DNA of 64,000 nt from Silene conica (GCA_029255685.2 CM055312.2:12920649-12984648), one strand, 5' to 3'; shown: positions 10,912-22,976, counted from the first letter of the stretch. The notes: generated from the sequence alone by a model not told the origin. Numbers and translations are program-made.

Positions 10912-11545
10912 CTTCCTTCATTTTCCTATTTTCTTCCCATTTCCCTTATTTGACAAATTACCTATTTTCTTCACATTTCTTTTCTTTCCTATTTTAGACA
11001 ACCAAATTACAACTTTATCATTTTTTTATTAAAAAAAAGAGTAAATTAGATTTTACTCCCTTTTAAAATCAATTTTTTTAAAATTACTCCCATTTGAATT
11101 TTTTTCTTAAAATTACTCCCTTAAATTGCATTTTTTACTAAAATTGCTCCCAAACTCCACTCTTAGTGACTTATTTCGTCTATTTTTGAGCATATTCCGT
11201 TTGTGGCTTAGTCAATCTATACTTTGAAAGGTATAAATATGTAGAAAAATGTAATGGGGTTTTAAAAATAGAGGAAATAAATCAACTCAAATCGGGTTTT
11301 TGAAGCAATTTTAGGAAAAAAATGCAATTTTAGGGGGTAATTTTAGGAAACAATTTCAAAAGGGAGTAATTTTAAAAATTTTGATTTCAAAAGGGAGTAA
11401 AATCTAATTTACTCTAAAAAAAATACCCTCTTTTCATTACTAACCCCACTTATTACCTTCCTTTCATTACTTTATCATTTATTTATTAGTTTGCCTTAAT
11501 CCAAGTGCAAAATGGAATGGGAAGAACACTTATAAATGGAGGAAG
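10912..11545. mobile_element. Stowaway-like MITE with a nested element, in the MULE DNA-binding domain
   Basis: Ends are CTTCCTTCATTTT and AAATGGAGGAAG, inverted with one mismatch in the first 12, flanked by TA (10910-10911 and 11546-11547), the Stowaway/mariner target. Reading across the excised site continues the MULE frame (ILRQLV then ISYNVVRNQVYK), so this is an insertion into an exon. It contains the element at 11038-11415. Confidence 0.8.
11038..11415. mobile_element. Long-TIR foldback element nested in the MITE
   Basis: Arms of roughly 130 bp are inverted copies of one another, beginning AGAGTAAATTAGATTTTACT and repeating TTACTCCC / GGGAGTAA words. Both flanks are A-runs, so the target duplication cannot be read exactly. 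Long arms without coding suggest a MULE-type MITE or foldback element. Confidence 0.75.
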
Positions 11546-13368
11546 TATATCTTACAACGTCGTTAGAAATCAAGTTTATAAAATTGCCGAGTCAAGACCT
11601 CATATCGTGACCTACCAGTGTAATAGGCACCATTAGCTTGTAAATGGTATTTGAGAGCGAATCAAAAAAATTCACTCTCGAAAGTTTTCACAATTGTGTC
11701 ATACAAAGGCCCACATAAAGCTTCTTGTGTGGTTCAAAAATCATCTCTTGATCATCCTAATTTGAAGGGGAATTTCATAAGCAGTGCTATCAAGCATCTT
11801 GTGAAAGAAGATTGGGGGCTAAGTTTAGTTTGTTAAGGGCATCCATAACTAAAGCATTCAACTTCAAGATTTTGTATTGGAATTCTTGGATGGCAAAACA
11901 AAGGGCCTTGGCGGATCTTTATGGAGATTGGGAGGAGTCTTATGCGTTTCTTCCCCGTTACATAGATGCCTTAAAAGAGGTAAATCCGGGAACCGCCGTC
12001 CATTTCGTCAATAAGCCTACTAATGATCCCAATATCCAACAGTTTGATAAAGTGTTTTGGTCATTTGGTCCCTCGATCAAAGGTTTTCGTCATTGTAGGC
12101 CCATTATTACCATAGATGGCACTCATCTTTATGGCAAATATGGTGGGGTTATGTTGATTGCAATGGGAGTTGATGTCAATAACCAAATCTTTCCATTAGC
12201 GTTTGCCATTGTTGAGAAGGAGGACTATGAGAATTGGAGTTTCTTTTTTGCTTGCATAAGACATAATGTGACAGATCGTGCAGGTTTTTGTGTCTTGTCT
12301 GACCGATATAAGTGTATTTTAAAATCAATGAGTACAGTGTTGAGTGGGTGGGAAAAACCTTACGCTTTTCATAGGTATTGTATTCGTCATCATGCATCCA
12401 ATATTAACAAGATGTTCAAAGATACAAATTTGAAATCCACTTTCTCTGAGACCGCTATGCAGCACCAAGTTTCTAAATTTGACTTAGGTATGGTCCAAAT
12501 TGGTGAGATCAATGCTCAAGCTAGAGCTATGTTAGAGAATCTCCCCGCAAGTAAGTGGTCTCTTGCTCACGATGGTGGTAAGAGATATGGATTGAAAAAA
12601 ACAAATATGAGTGAATGTTTCAATGGTGTCCTCAAGGGGGTAAGATTTCTCCCAATCCAAGCTTTCGTAAAAGCCACTTATACTCGAGTCAACATGTATT
12701 TCGTTGAGAGAAGAAAAATGACTAAACAAAGGTTATTACGTGGTTTGAAATGGTCGGCTAAAATAAGTAAGGCACTTGATGAAATAGAAGAAATTACAGC
12801 CCACCATGAAGTGAGTCAACATGATTTTGAGCAAGGCCTTTATCAAGTGACTACATGTCAAGGTCGTTGGCTTGCGAATAGTGGTGGAGGAAGTCCCACG
12901 TTTCGATTGAATGAAAATACATGTACTTGTAACAAGTGACAAAACTTTCATTACCCTTGTTCACATGTAATGGCGGTATGTCTTGCATTTTTTATAGACT
13001 ACGATCAATATGTTGACCCATTATACTCTTCCGGGGAATATCATGGTTGTTATCGTGCAATCTTTCAACTAATTTCGGATGTGAGTTATTTGAAACCATG
13101 GACGGGACCAGTTTTGATTCCAAACGGAGAAATGGTCAGAGGAAAGGGAAGACCGAAATCTAAAATAATTCGTAATGAAATGGATGAGAGTTCCAAGTCG
13201 ACTATCACTTGTAGTTTGTGCAATGTTGAGGGTCATAACAAGCGGTCATGTGGAAGAAGTAATGCTAGGGGATAATATGTCATGCTATTTATTTATTTAT
13301 TTATTTATTTATTATATATCATGTTTATTTTGATGAACTAATATTGACAATCTTATTTTACAGGTCAA

Positions 13369-14276
13369 ATGGAGTCGGGCCCAGTGGATCCTAACGTTCT
13401 CAAATTACAGAAAGAGCATAGAAGTGAGGTTCTTTGGGAGGGAGAGGTAATATCTAAATTGAGCAATATATGTTTTTTGTTTGTCAATTTTTTTCTTGAA
13501 ATTGTATTATATTTATCAACTATTTGTTTTGTTATTTGTAGGATCTTCCTCCACTAAAATGCAGAAATCATCACTTTTCCAAGGAACATTTCAACGTTCC
13601 TGAAGCTGTCGTCAACTACATTAGTGGAACTCAATTTCACGGTATTCATAGGTTAGCGTATGTTGTTGCTCGTTCCGATAAGATAACTGCTTTAGTTGAG
13701 CGTTGGAGACAAGAAGCCCAAACATTCCATTTGCCGGTTGGAGAGACCACGGTCACTTTGCAGGATGTCAATGTTTTGTTAGGTCTCAGGGTCGGTGGAT
13801 TACCTATTACTGGTAGGAGTGATTATTTTTGGGCTGAGTTAGTTGAGCAGACACTAGGTAGGTGACCACCTCCTGATGCATTAAAAGGTAACTCTTTGAA
13901 ACTTTCTTGGTTAAGAACATTTTATCGAGACCTTGAGCACGATGCGCCCGAGTATATGGTTCAAAGGTATGTTAGAGCCTACTTGTTATATTTGGTCGGA
14001 ACCGTGCTCTTTCCGGATAAAAGTGGCAATAGAGTTCAATTGATTTACCTCCTTCTCTTGATAGATTTGGCGAGATTGGATGACTATAGTTGGGGTAGTG
14101 GTGTACCTGCCTATTTGTACCGAAATTTGTTTATTGCTTCTAAGGGAAGATGCATTGAGATTAGTGGTTGTCTTCTACTTCTCCAACTTTGGTCCCGGGA
14201 ACATATATCCATTGGTAGGCCTACGGTCATCACACCTCAAATAGTTGGGGAAGGTAACCGATTTATTATTGAGTAG
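13369..14276 (+). pseudogene. Plant mobile domain (PMD) protein, downstream part of the MULE
   Basis: Two exons can be read: 13369-13446 (26 codons) and 13542-14276, with a GTAATATC donor and a TTATTTGTAG acceptor, phase 0. The product shows the plant mobile domain pattern: an HFSKEHFNVPEAVV region, ALVERWRQEAQTFHLPVGE, VTLQDVNVLLGLRVGG and LSWLRTFYRDL. An in-frame TGA at 13863-13865 precedes PPPDALKG, so it is broken. PMD genes are known both as host genes (MAIN-like) and as parts of plant transposons; its position 94 bp after the MULE zinc knuckle and on the same strand favours a MULE-PMD element. The C-terminal part of the domain is missing after 14276, where the PIF/Harbinger sequence begins. 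Confidence 0.8.
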
Positions 14277-14368
14277 ACAATCTAGTCAAAAATTCGATGT
14301 TTTTGGTAATTCGATGTTGTTGTCTCGACTCCCGACTAATTATTTTTTAGCGTAAACTTCTCTTTATT

Positions 14369-17300
14369 GTGAAAGTAAAACCCAAAAACCCCCATCCAAA
14401 AAAACACAATGATTTAAAAATTGACGAGAAAATTTGGACCGAAAATAAAGATGAAGCTCTTATGTCCGCTTGGATGTTATGTAACACCAACTCAATATTT
14501 GGGAAAAACCAAAAATATAACACATTATGGAATTCGGTTTACGAATTATATGAACAAACCCGTATGGAAAATCAAAATGAAGGTGAAATTGAGATTAGAA
14601 GTGTTGAGGGAATGAGAAATCGTTATAAACTGTAACACCCTCATTTATTCAAGAGCCTTTAGCAAGACATTCTCGAATAAATAGAGCCGTTACCATCTCG
14701 GAAAACCCGAGGTAGTGAATAACAAAGTAAAACAATACAAAGTACTTTATATAAAACCGATAGAATTTAAACTTTGATGTTACAACACTACGCATAGAAA
14801 AGGTACAACTGATTACATCTATGTATGTGATCTAATTCTAAGTGGGTCCAAGCCATGTCTCTCTCCATGCCCATGCTCCTAATCCAACTGTCTCTGACCT
14901 GTAAAATCTACTCCCCATTCCGGATCATCGTAGGTGTCACACGAATACACAGGGTCAACCATGAAGTTGAGTAGGTAAAACAGGTAACACATAGACAACA
15001 ATAGAACTGTATCCTCCTCCATCTCCACATCATTCGATCATCCACCACACCTCCACCATTCCATCACACCACATCTCCCATCTCATCACACCTCCCATCA
15101 TATCACACCTCCCATGGCCATATCACAAGTCCCATATCACAAGACCCATATCACAAGACCCATTTCTCGTCTCCGTTCTCCACAATAAGCAGTAATAAGC
15201 AATCAATCACAATATATCACAATTAAATATATCAATCAGATACTGAGTGTCCTCATGTCAGATCACAATCACAGTCATAGATATTCCCCTACCTCAACTG
15301 CAGACTGACAACCGAACAGCTGCTAATAATATTCCACCTCAACTCAGTTCCTATAAACAATTAACAGAACATACGTAATTACTAACTTGCTAATTACTTT
15401 ACAACGCATAACATATTAATTATTTAATTTGGTTAACTAATTAATATACATAGCTCTATATATAAAACAAGTGACGAAAAATATATATATATATATATAT
15501 TAGTCGTTACTAATAAAATAATTAGCCGCCACGACTAATTACTAACTAATAAAATAATTAGCCGTCACTATACGTCCGACTAATTACTAACTCACTGGCT
15601 AAAACTAAAACTTGAAACACAAAATAAGACTATTCATGTATAATACCTATGCAACCCATACACACACGATTACTCGTATACCCATGAAGCCCATACACTA
15701 TCTACGCTACCCTACACACACACCTTACGCAAGACACAAACCCGCTCATATACTCCTCACTTCGCGGCCTCACCACTACCAACCCAACCACCCACGACCT
15801 CCGCCACCGCTCTTATGTCCTCACCTGCACCATCAACCACTCATCTCAGGCCTCAGTCACCACTGACAGCCCTCGCAACCACCCCAAAGGTCCGCCCTAA
15901 ACTACTCGCTCAGAACGCGAACTTTACGGTTCCGATGTTCTCGCTCCAGCCACTACTACCCGAATACACAAGAAATCCCTACCTCGTCCACCCTCCTAGG
16001 TCCGCTCCAAGTCGACTAACACTAGCCCAACAACCAACACCCTTCACGCGGTCCCTACCACAAGGATAACTCGCACACTCGTGTTAAACTCTCTTTACTA
16101 TTCTGTTAACGGTTCCTAACGACTACCCTAGGACCACCGCTGTGGACGACTTGAACCTATGAACCACCCAACCCAGCCTTGGTCCAGATCCTAGCACAAG
16201 TCGGGTTGCAGCACCTCGACATCCTTAGGTGTCTCCTTTGTTTCTCCTAATCCTAATCAGAAATGCGCCTGAGCGGCCCATCAACCACCCATACAGCCAC
16301 CAATAAGGGTCCACTAGGTTTAGTCGAGTTCCACCACACGGTCGCCTCTAACCCATGCTTCCCCGAAACCAAAACAAAATAACGCTACTAACCGAGGAAA
16401 CAAGGTTGCAGTGAACAATTGACTTACCCGAGGTTGAAGACGATGAAGACGGGATATCTGCCTTGGTGTATAGTAATCCGGTGGTGAAAGAGATTATCAC
16501 GTTATGAGGATGAGTATAAGGGAGGCGCAAGGAATCATTAAAGAACAAGGTTGGGGGCGGTGATATCAGGGTTTAGGATTATTACTAACGGGTTATATAG
16601 CGTAATATAATAATAATATAGTAATATACGTGTATTAGTATGTCTATTAGTATGTGTATTAGTATGTGAATTAGTATACTTATTATTAACCCGAGTACGT
16701 ATATTAATAACCCCAAGAATCATCAACGATTAATATACGTATTATTATGAGGCAACGTATAATAATTATAAAATACGCAGTATTACATAAACGACTCAAT
16801 TTCCTAGTAAATAAATGCGTTGGATGCTACTCCAAAGTTGTCTCTCGACCATCGGCAAGTGGTATTAACAAGGAAGACGACATACAATTAGCTAAAAATT
16901 GTTTAATGATGAAAACGGTAATAAAGAATTTGTTGAATTTCATGTTTGTAATAAAATCATGAGTAAGCATCCAAAATGGAGTTTACAAAATAATCAAAAT
17001 GACGTAAGTGAGAACATTAGTTCGTCGGGTTCAAAACGGTCAAGGATGGAAATGGATTCTAGCCCATCAAGCGTCAATGTTCCTACACCGTCTAATTTAA
17101 ATGTCCCTACACCATCTAGTGTTAATATCCAAAATCCGTCTAGTCTTAATGTTGAGGATTACGTCCGACCCGAAGGACGGGAGACAACAAAAAAGAAGCG
17201 GAATGGTAAAGCACCCGTGGTCGTGCTCGAGTCTATGTTTTCTAGAGATGATATCTCTATTCTAGATGGAAATAGGCTCACTGTGAAAGAGCAAACTGGT

Positions 17301-17387
17301 TTTCGGCAAAGAAGGATTGCTGCAGATTTGGAAATTGTACAAATTAGAGCTAAAAGTAAGAAAAAAACAATGGAGATGGTTGGTTAA
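14369..17387 (+). pseudogene. PIF/Harbinger Myb/SANT-like ORF split by a solo LTR
   Basis: The first part (14369-14630) has the trihelix/Myb-like start IWTENKDEALMSAWMLCNTN and TLWNSVYELYEQ, ending at RNRYK. Coding resumes after the LTR at 16793 with VNKCVGCYSKVVSRPSASGI and continues, after a frame change near 16899, to a NAM-associated-like C-terminal half (SKHPKWSLQ ... IRAKSKKKTMEMV). Serine- and asparagine-rich VPTPSN-type repeats lie between. In PIF/Harbinger this protein helps bring the transposase to the ends and into the nucleus. It is inactivated by the LTR and by at least one frame change. Confidence 0.85.
14631..16787. mobile_element. Solo LTR, 2157 bp, with perfect 5-bp target duplication
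   Basis: It starts TGTAACACCC and ends AGTATTACA, flanked by TAAAC at 14626-14630 and 16788-16792. The coding sequence on both sides joins in frame across one duplication copy, showing insertion into the Harbinger ORF. There is no internal retroviral sequence. The interior has a C-rich stretch (15640-16070) whose long open frames have no recognisable content. Orientation is not decided. Confidence 0.93.
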
Positions 17388-17849
17388 ACACATTACTCTC
17401 ACAACAAGATTTGAACCCGAAAGATCAAGAAATTTAGGACAAGCTTATGGACAATTATATGTCTGATATTTAGTTTATTAAATCTGTTTTACTCGGTTAA
17501 AAGTTCCATATTTGAATGTTTTACACGATTAAATTTAGTTTATGAAGGACTGGACAGTTTTACACGATTATGATGATGAACAAAATCGATTATGATGAAC
17601 AAAATCAGAAACTCCATCAATTATGATGAACAAAATCAGAAACTCCAATAAAAATCGATCAAAATCAACAACAATAAAAAGTTCCAGATTTGAATGTTTT
17701 ACCCGGTTGAAAATCGATCAAAATCAACACCAATAAAAAGATTATGCACAATAAAAATCAACAACAATAAAAATCGATCAAAATCAACAACAATAAAAAG
17801 TGGGAAGCTTGTGGATTTAAGACTCTCTCAAATCGTTTGTCGAATATGT

Positions 17850-18660
17850 AATCACTTGCTTTGGGAATGAGTATCTACGTAGGCCCAACCCACAAGATTT
17901 AAGTAGGTTATTTCATATGGAGGAAGCTCGTGGATTTCCGGGTATACTAGGTAGCATTGACTGTATGCACTGGGAGTGGAAAAATTGTCCCACAGCCTGG
18001 GCGGGACAATATGCCGGGCGAAGTGGGAAGCCAACAGTCATTTTGGAAGCGGTCGCTTCGTACGATCTATGGGTATGGCATGCCTTCTTCGGTACACCAG
18101 GTTCGCTCAATGATATTAATGTTCGTCAACGTTCTCCACTCTTTAACGACGTTTTAGAAGAATCTGCCCCAACTGTTAATTTTATCGTTAATGGTAACGA
18201 GTATAATATGGGATATTATCTTGTTGATAGTATATACCTTGGTAGGGTAACATTTGTTAAATCAATTAGTGCGCCACAAATCAAAAGCATAAGTTATTTG
18301 AAACTCGCCAAAAAATTTGTAGAAAAGATGTGGAACGTGCTTTCGGCGTCCTACAAGCTCGATTTACGTTCACTAAACGTCCTTGTCTTCTATGAGATCC
18401 AACTTCGATGGGGAAGGTTCTCATGGCTTGTATTATTATGCATAATATGATAGTTGAAGATGAACGAGAAACCTATCTTAACTATGAAAATATTATCTCA
18501 GAGTTCGAAGAAGATAATCTGACTACAACTACTAATGATCCTTATGAATATCATCGCCTCAAAAACGATTCGTAGAAATTCATGGCAAGATTCATGATCG
18601 TTCCACTCATATCGCTCTGAAATATGATCTTATTGAGCATATTTGGCAAAACTTCCGTAA
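17850..18660 (+). pseudogene. PIF/Harbinger DDE transposase pseudogene
   Basis: The frame enters at CFGNEYLRRPNPQDL and reaches GFPGILGSIDCMHWEWKNCP, the first catalytic D region of plant Harbinger nucleases. It continues through GQYAGRSGKPTVILEAVASY and GSLNDINVRQRSPLF (second D) to NMGYYLVDSIYLGRVTFVKS. After 18230 frames alternate: SISAPQ, a degraded ERAFGVLQ-like region, and finally a diverged IMIVEDERETY. At least two frame changes and a TAG remove function. The N-terminal third is missing or degraded; the region 17390-17830 has only repeats of AAAATCGATCAAAATCAACA. Confidence 0.85.
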
Positions 18661-19574
18661 CTAGAATCAATTTTAGATGCATTTTTTTCTTAGCATTTAA
18701 TGTTTTTATTTTTATTTTTATGTAAGCACATTAATTTATGTTGAATCATGTTTTTAGTAATTTTTGTTTTTTTTCAATAAAATCGTGTTTTTACTTTTTC
18801 AAATCATATAAGGGTTATTTAATATTTTTTTTCCCGAAAGTTAAGCCATAAGATTAATATAATCGTAAAATATTTGGGTAGTTTTTATTTTATTAAGATA
18901 TTTAACATAATAGAAAAAAATTAAATATATAAAATGTTAGAAAAATAATTGTAAAAGTGAGAGAGAAAAAGTGGGGTAGAGAATGTGAGAAATGATTGAG
19001 AATGATGTAAAATGAAAAATGATTGGGTTGATGACCTAGGTCGTCATCTTTTGTTTGAGAGGGTGAAAGTAGGTCAAGATAATTAAGGTGTGATTAATTG
19101 TAAAACCAGGCCGTGACTTAGTTAACACGATAACTGCTTGGGGATGGTCTTAAGGACGGAACATCGTATAAAGCCTATCGCCGATTTGGTCGTGGCTCCC
19201 TTTTGTCCACTACACAGTACACACTATACATGGCCGTGATGTTTGTATTTTTATATATTAGAACTAGTTTAAAACTCTTGTAAAATTGCACGGATATGTA
19301 TAAAAAATATATAAATAGTCATTTAAAATTTTATAGTTATAGTATTATTCAATTTTAATATAGATGTACAATATTTTACACATACAAATTAACGTATATT
19401 AAATTTAAATTCAACTCATCATTTCACATATTAACTCCTAAAGTCCTAGTTTTGTTCAGTTTGTTTCAATTCAGGTCCATTAACATAAGTTCATTTTAGC
19501 TTTTTCTACCCAAAAAAAACAGAGTCTAAGACCCGTTACCACCCATATTAAACTTAATCGAATTTTTGCAAGAG

Positions 19575-19878
19575 ACTTGAAAAAGACTTGAAAAATGGTC
19601 GTCCTCGCGTGGAGAGGACGGCAAAAGTAGCCGTCCAAGCATGGTATGGACGTGAATAGTACACGTCCAAACCATGCATGGACGTGTACAATTCACGTCC
19701 ATGCATGGTGAGGACGTGCACTATTCACGTTCATACCATGCTTGGACGTTAATCCTGGACGTCCAGGCATGGTATGAACGTGAATTGTGCACGTCATCTC
19801 CATGCATGGACGTGAATAGTACACGTCCATGCATGGTTTGGACGTGTACTATTCACGTCCATTCCATGCTTGGACGGC
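19575..19878. repeat. Large imperfect foldback of tandem GGACGTG/CACGTCC palindromes
   Basis: Left arm 19630-19760 and right arm 19761-19878 are near-complementary over more than 110 bases, centred on the palindrome CCTGGACGTCCAGG (19754-19767). Each arm is built from smaller palindromes such as GGACGTGAATAGTACACGTC, joined by CATGCATGG words. GACTTGAAAA-like sequence occurs on both outer sides in inverted orientation. It lies 110 bp upstream of the first coding of the OTU-MULE. An open frame across it is a consequence of the repeat and is not called a gene. Confidence 0.92.
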
Positions 19879-19986
19879 CAGTTTTCAAGTCCTTTTCTTT
19901 CCGTTATTTTTACTCAGTTTTTAACATAAATTAAGTGGTTTTTAATATTTTTTAATATAATCCTTACCAATTTTGCGTATTAACAG

Positions 19987-22602
19987 GATTCGTTTGAGGA
20001 GTTTGGTGGAAATGAGGTTAATTACAACCGATTATTTGAGATGGATACATCTTTTGATAGTCGGGATGAGGCGTTTGACTGGGCTCAAAAAATAGCTATC
20101 GATAATGGTTTTGCCCCTTAGTGAAGGCAACAAATGGGGCGAAAAATCGCAAACAACCAGAGTTGCTCGGGTCGTACTTCCGTTGTTCAAGGTATGGCCG
20201 AACTAGAAAGAAGATCGATCCTGAGAAACCGGAGAATTCTACCAAGAGAGGGTCGGCTAAGTGCGTATGTTTGTTTAGGATTCGAGCGGTGCAGGAGTAC
20301 GCTCATTTGGATGATGGGAAGCCGACGATTGCTTGGTACATTATTACTTCGACTAACGCGGGTTTTCACAACCACGAAGTAGCGACCTATAAAGATGGGG
20401 ATAAAAATTTTGCCGGCTTGGATGCCGAAGAGAAAGAATTTGTGAGGCAACAAGTCCGGGCGTCGATTCCGCCGAGGGATATCAAGAACGCTCTTCATCA
20501 AAGGACCCCGGAAAAACCCGAACCAAGTAGCACCCAAATTTATAGCGAGTCGAACAAGGTTCGGCGTGAGATGAGAGAAATTAGGAATCCCGCTCAACAG
20601 CTGTTGGCTGTAGCAGTTGCTGCCAAATATGTGGAGTGGCACGAATCAGATCCCGATACGAAAGAGTTAACTCATGTGTTTATGTGTCATCCGGAATCCG
20701 TCAAACTATTCTATGCTTAACCATATGTGGCTCTTATCGACGCTACCTACTCGACCAATGTTTTGAAGATTGCACTTATTGAGATAGTTGGCGTGACACC
20801 GGTCGGATCCTCCTTCTTAATTGTCACTGTTCTCCTTCCGTCTGAAAATGATACATCTTATGGGTGGATGTTGCGGAGATTAGAGGAGCTACTTCTGGGG
20901 GCGTCACCTATGCCTACTCTTGTCACTGACCGAGAGTTGGGCTTGATCCGATCTATTGAGGACCTCTATCCGGAAACTTCTCACATTTTGTGTCGTTGAC
21001 ATGTGAACAAAGCCATGAAGACCAGAGTAAAAAATTCAAGAAAGATGATGTACCAAGACATGATAATGCATAGTAAAGAAACGGGTTGGTACCACGTGAT
21101 CAATGCAACCACACAAGCTGAGTTTGGGAGAGCATGGAAAGCCTTTGCTGAAACTTGGGTAGATTTGGCTGGTTATGTGATGAGAACATGGGCGCATTAC
21201 AAGAAGAAGTTCGTTGTTTTCTATACGAACAAATATTCATCTCGGTAACACGACCACTTCCCGGGTAGAGTTGTGTCATTCCCTCCTGAAAGCTTGGTTG
21301 AAGAGTCAAAACTTGAACCTCGACACTATGTGGACTCGTATTCACGCCATGCTTGAAGCTCAACACTCCAAGATTCGACATGAGTTACAGACGTCGATGA
21401 CCAAGTCTGTAAGTGTTGGACCGTTTTTCTCCTTATTGCGAAATCACGTGTCTATCAAAGCCATTAGGTTACCGGAAGCTGAGGTTAAGAGAGGGATGGA
21501 GGTGGGGAACGGGCTTGAAGAACATTGTGGATGTGCGATACAGGTTACTCACGGGTTGCCTTGTGCTTGCATTATGATTCTGATGCAAAGAAACGGTAGG
21601 AGGGTCCACGTTGAGGACGTGCACTTGTTTTGGAGGACTTTGGTGTACGACAGTTCCGAATATAGGCCGAAGACCGATGATGATGAGTTTGATGTTCTTA
21701 TAGAGCAGGCTAGAGGTAGCGATCCGGCGAAGCGACGGGTAATCATTGAGAAACTTCGAGATGGTCTCCACCCGGCAGATGAAGATATTCGTCCACCTGA
21801 GGTTCGATAAAACCCTAAGGGGAGACCGAGGGGTTCCACTACTCGGAACAAGTCCGCTTTTGAGCATGCTGCCCGAAGATGTGCCAAGATTTTTTCTAGC
21901 CCTTCGACGACACCTTCGGTCACTACGGTGTCTGATTTCGGAGATGGACCTATTGGTGCACCGTTGGAGGTCGGTTACACAACGGGACCTTTCTGTTCTT
22001 GGGCCAAAAAATATGCCGTCCCCCAAGACTTATGGGCGCACTTTGATGGTTGGGCTGATGTGGTTGCTGATGGTCATTGTGGTTATAGGGTGATATCGCA
22101 TGCCGCCCGGGGTCGGCAGGAGGACCATTTGGTCATGAGAGTGTGGTGTCTTAGAGAGATTCAGGGAAACGATGTGTACAAGACAGTGTTTGATGAGTCT
22201 CCTCGTACACCTCCGCTTTTGAGCAGATGGGATCATACATTGAGGGCTATCGAGTTTACCGGGAGCGGGGGTTGCGGTGAATTTCATTGGATGTCTTCCG
22301 AGTATTTGACCGCCTTTGCGTCGTTGTTTAACTGGACTATCTGTTGTATCGGGCAGTGGGCGGACAAAGGAGTCAGGCAATGGAATTGTTATACATTCTT
22401 ACCGCTGAGGGCCACGGGTCACGAGTCGAGGCCGTACGGTGTCATGTGGATCGTACACTATCATGACCATTGGATGAGATTGCACTACAGTGGCCCACTG
22501 AGCGAAGCACCCATGCCACCGATCGATCTTTGTTGGGAGTGGATAAGAGAACCTGCAGTTGCACATTATGCCGACTTGTACGCGTCGAACATCGAAAGAT
22601 GA
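19987..22602 (+). pseudogene. FAR1-type MULE transposase fused to an OTU-like cysteine protease domain
   Basis: Coding starts at or before 19987 (FDSRDEAFDWAQKIAIDNGF), followed by a FAR1-like DNA-binding region, the MULE core and a SWIM finger (CGCAIQVTHGLPCACIM). Catalytic D, D and E are in ALIDATYSTN, VTDRELGLIRSI and SRVELCHSLLK. The same frame (21214 onward) then carries an OTU-like domain: VVADGHCGYRVISHAARG holds the DGHC active-site signature, and HYHDHWMRLHY near the end is the likely catalytic-His region. Damage: a frame change near 20119, stops at 20718 and 20997 (the latter at a likely Trp, CR-stop-HVNKA), a frameshift near 21215-21240 and a stop at 21808 just before the GRPRGS linker. 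The OTU part itself is open for over 220 codons. OTU domains cleave ubiquitin; which substrate a transposon-borne one acts on is unknown. Confidence 0.85.
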
Positions 22603-22976
22603 CATACTTTAATGGGAACAACACCTCGAACTAGGCGCTGAAGACAGCCTCCCCCGGGTTGAAATTGTACTTCGAGATTTATTTGTATTGTTTAGGTTGT
22701 AATATTGAAATGTAACCGTTGTGATTTCAAATTTCAAAATGTTACCGTTACAATTTCGAATGGTTTTCATGTTGTTTGTAATCGCGATTTCATTGTCAAA
22801 CAAATTAAAAAGATAAAAATTAACAAATTACAAACGTTCAATAAAACAGAGCGATTTCATTGTCAAACAAACCTTCTTCACTACTAAAAAGTTAACAAAT
22901 TACAAAGATAAAGGTTAACTAATTTTAAAACAAAGTTGCATAACAGTCATAACAGTTAACTAATACATCCCGTCGT
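22603..22976. other. Non-coding 3' flank of the OTU-MULE
   Basis: No gene seen. Contains inverted AATATTGAAATGTAACCG / GTTACCGTTACAATTTCGA words and two copies of GATTTCATTGTCAAACAAA (22788 and 22853). Confidence 0.6.

Larger units (their letters stand above)
9570..13275 (+). pseudogene. MuDR-type Mutator-like (MULE) transposase pseudogene
   Basis: Order seen: an N-terminal region (around 9570-9623 and 10285-10900), the start of the MuDR DNA-binding domain (EFMVGQNFGSKEILRQLV, about 10857-10910, resuming at 11548), the MULE catalytic core (11821-12700) and a SWIM-type zinc finger followed by a CCHC knuckle. The DDE residues are visible: D in TIDGTHLYGKY, D in VLSDRYK and E in MSECFNGVLKG. 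The SWIM motif is interrupted by TGA at 12937-12939 where the family usually has Trp (CTCNK-stop-Q, then PCSHVMAVC). The zinc knuckle is CSLCNVEGHNKRSC. Other damage: a frame change near 10455, a stop and frameshift near 11635 and another frame change near 11815. A hAT-type MITE and a Stowaway-like MITE also lie inside the coding region. It cannot make a whole protein. Confidence 0.88.
14345..19149 (+). mobile_element. PIF/Harbinger element, degenerate
   Basis: It carries the two genes typical of the superfamily in the same direction: a Myb/SANT-like protein (14369-17387) and a DDE transposase (17850-18660). The right end reads GGGGATGGTC at 19140-19149 followed by TTA (19150-19152), matching a GACCATCCCC terminal repeat and a TTA/TAA target. 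The left terminal repeat was not found; the left limit is approximate. A solo LTR lies inside. Confidence 0.75.

Noticed and set aside
15612..16069. Two 84-codon C-rich ORFs
   Set aside because: Inside a solo LTR; His/Pro/Thr-rich composition reflects base bias.
19262..19305. Minus-strand Helitron end near AACTAGTTTAAAACTC
   Set aside because: CTAG is present but there is no convincing hairpin before it.
19605..19880. Possible CRISPR-like array
   Set aside because: The units are palindromic without unique spacers of even length and this is a plant nuclear region.
19674..19934. 86-codon ORF over the foldback
   Set aside because: A by-product of the palindromic repeat, with no recognisable domain.
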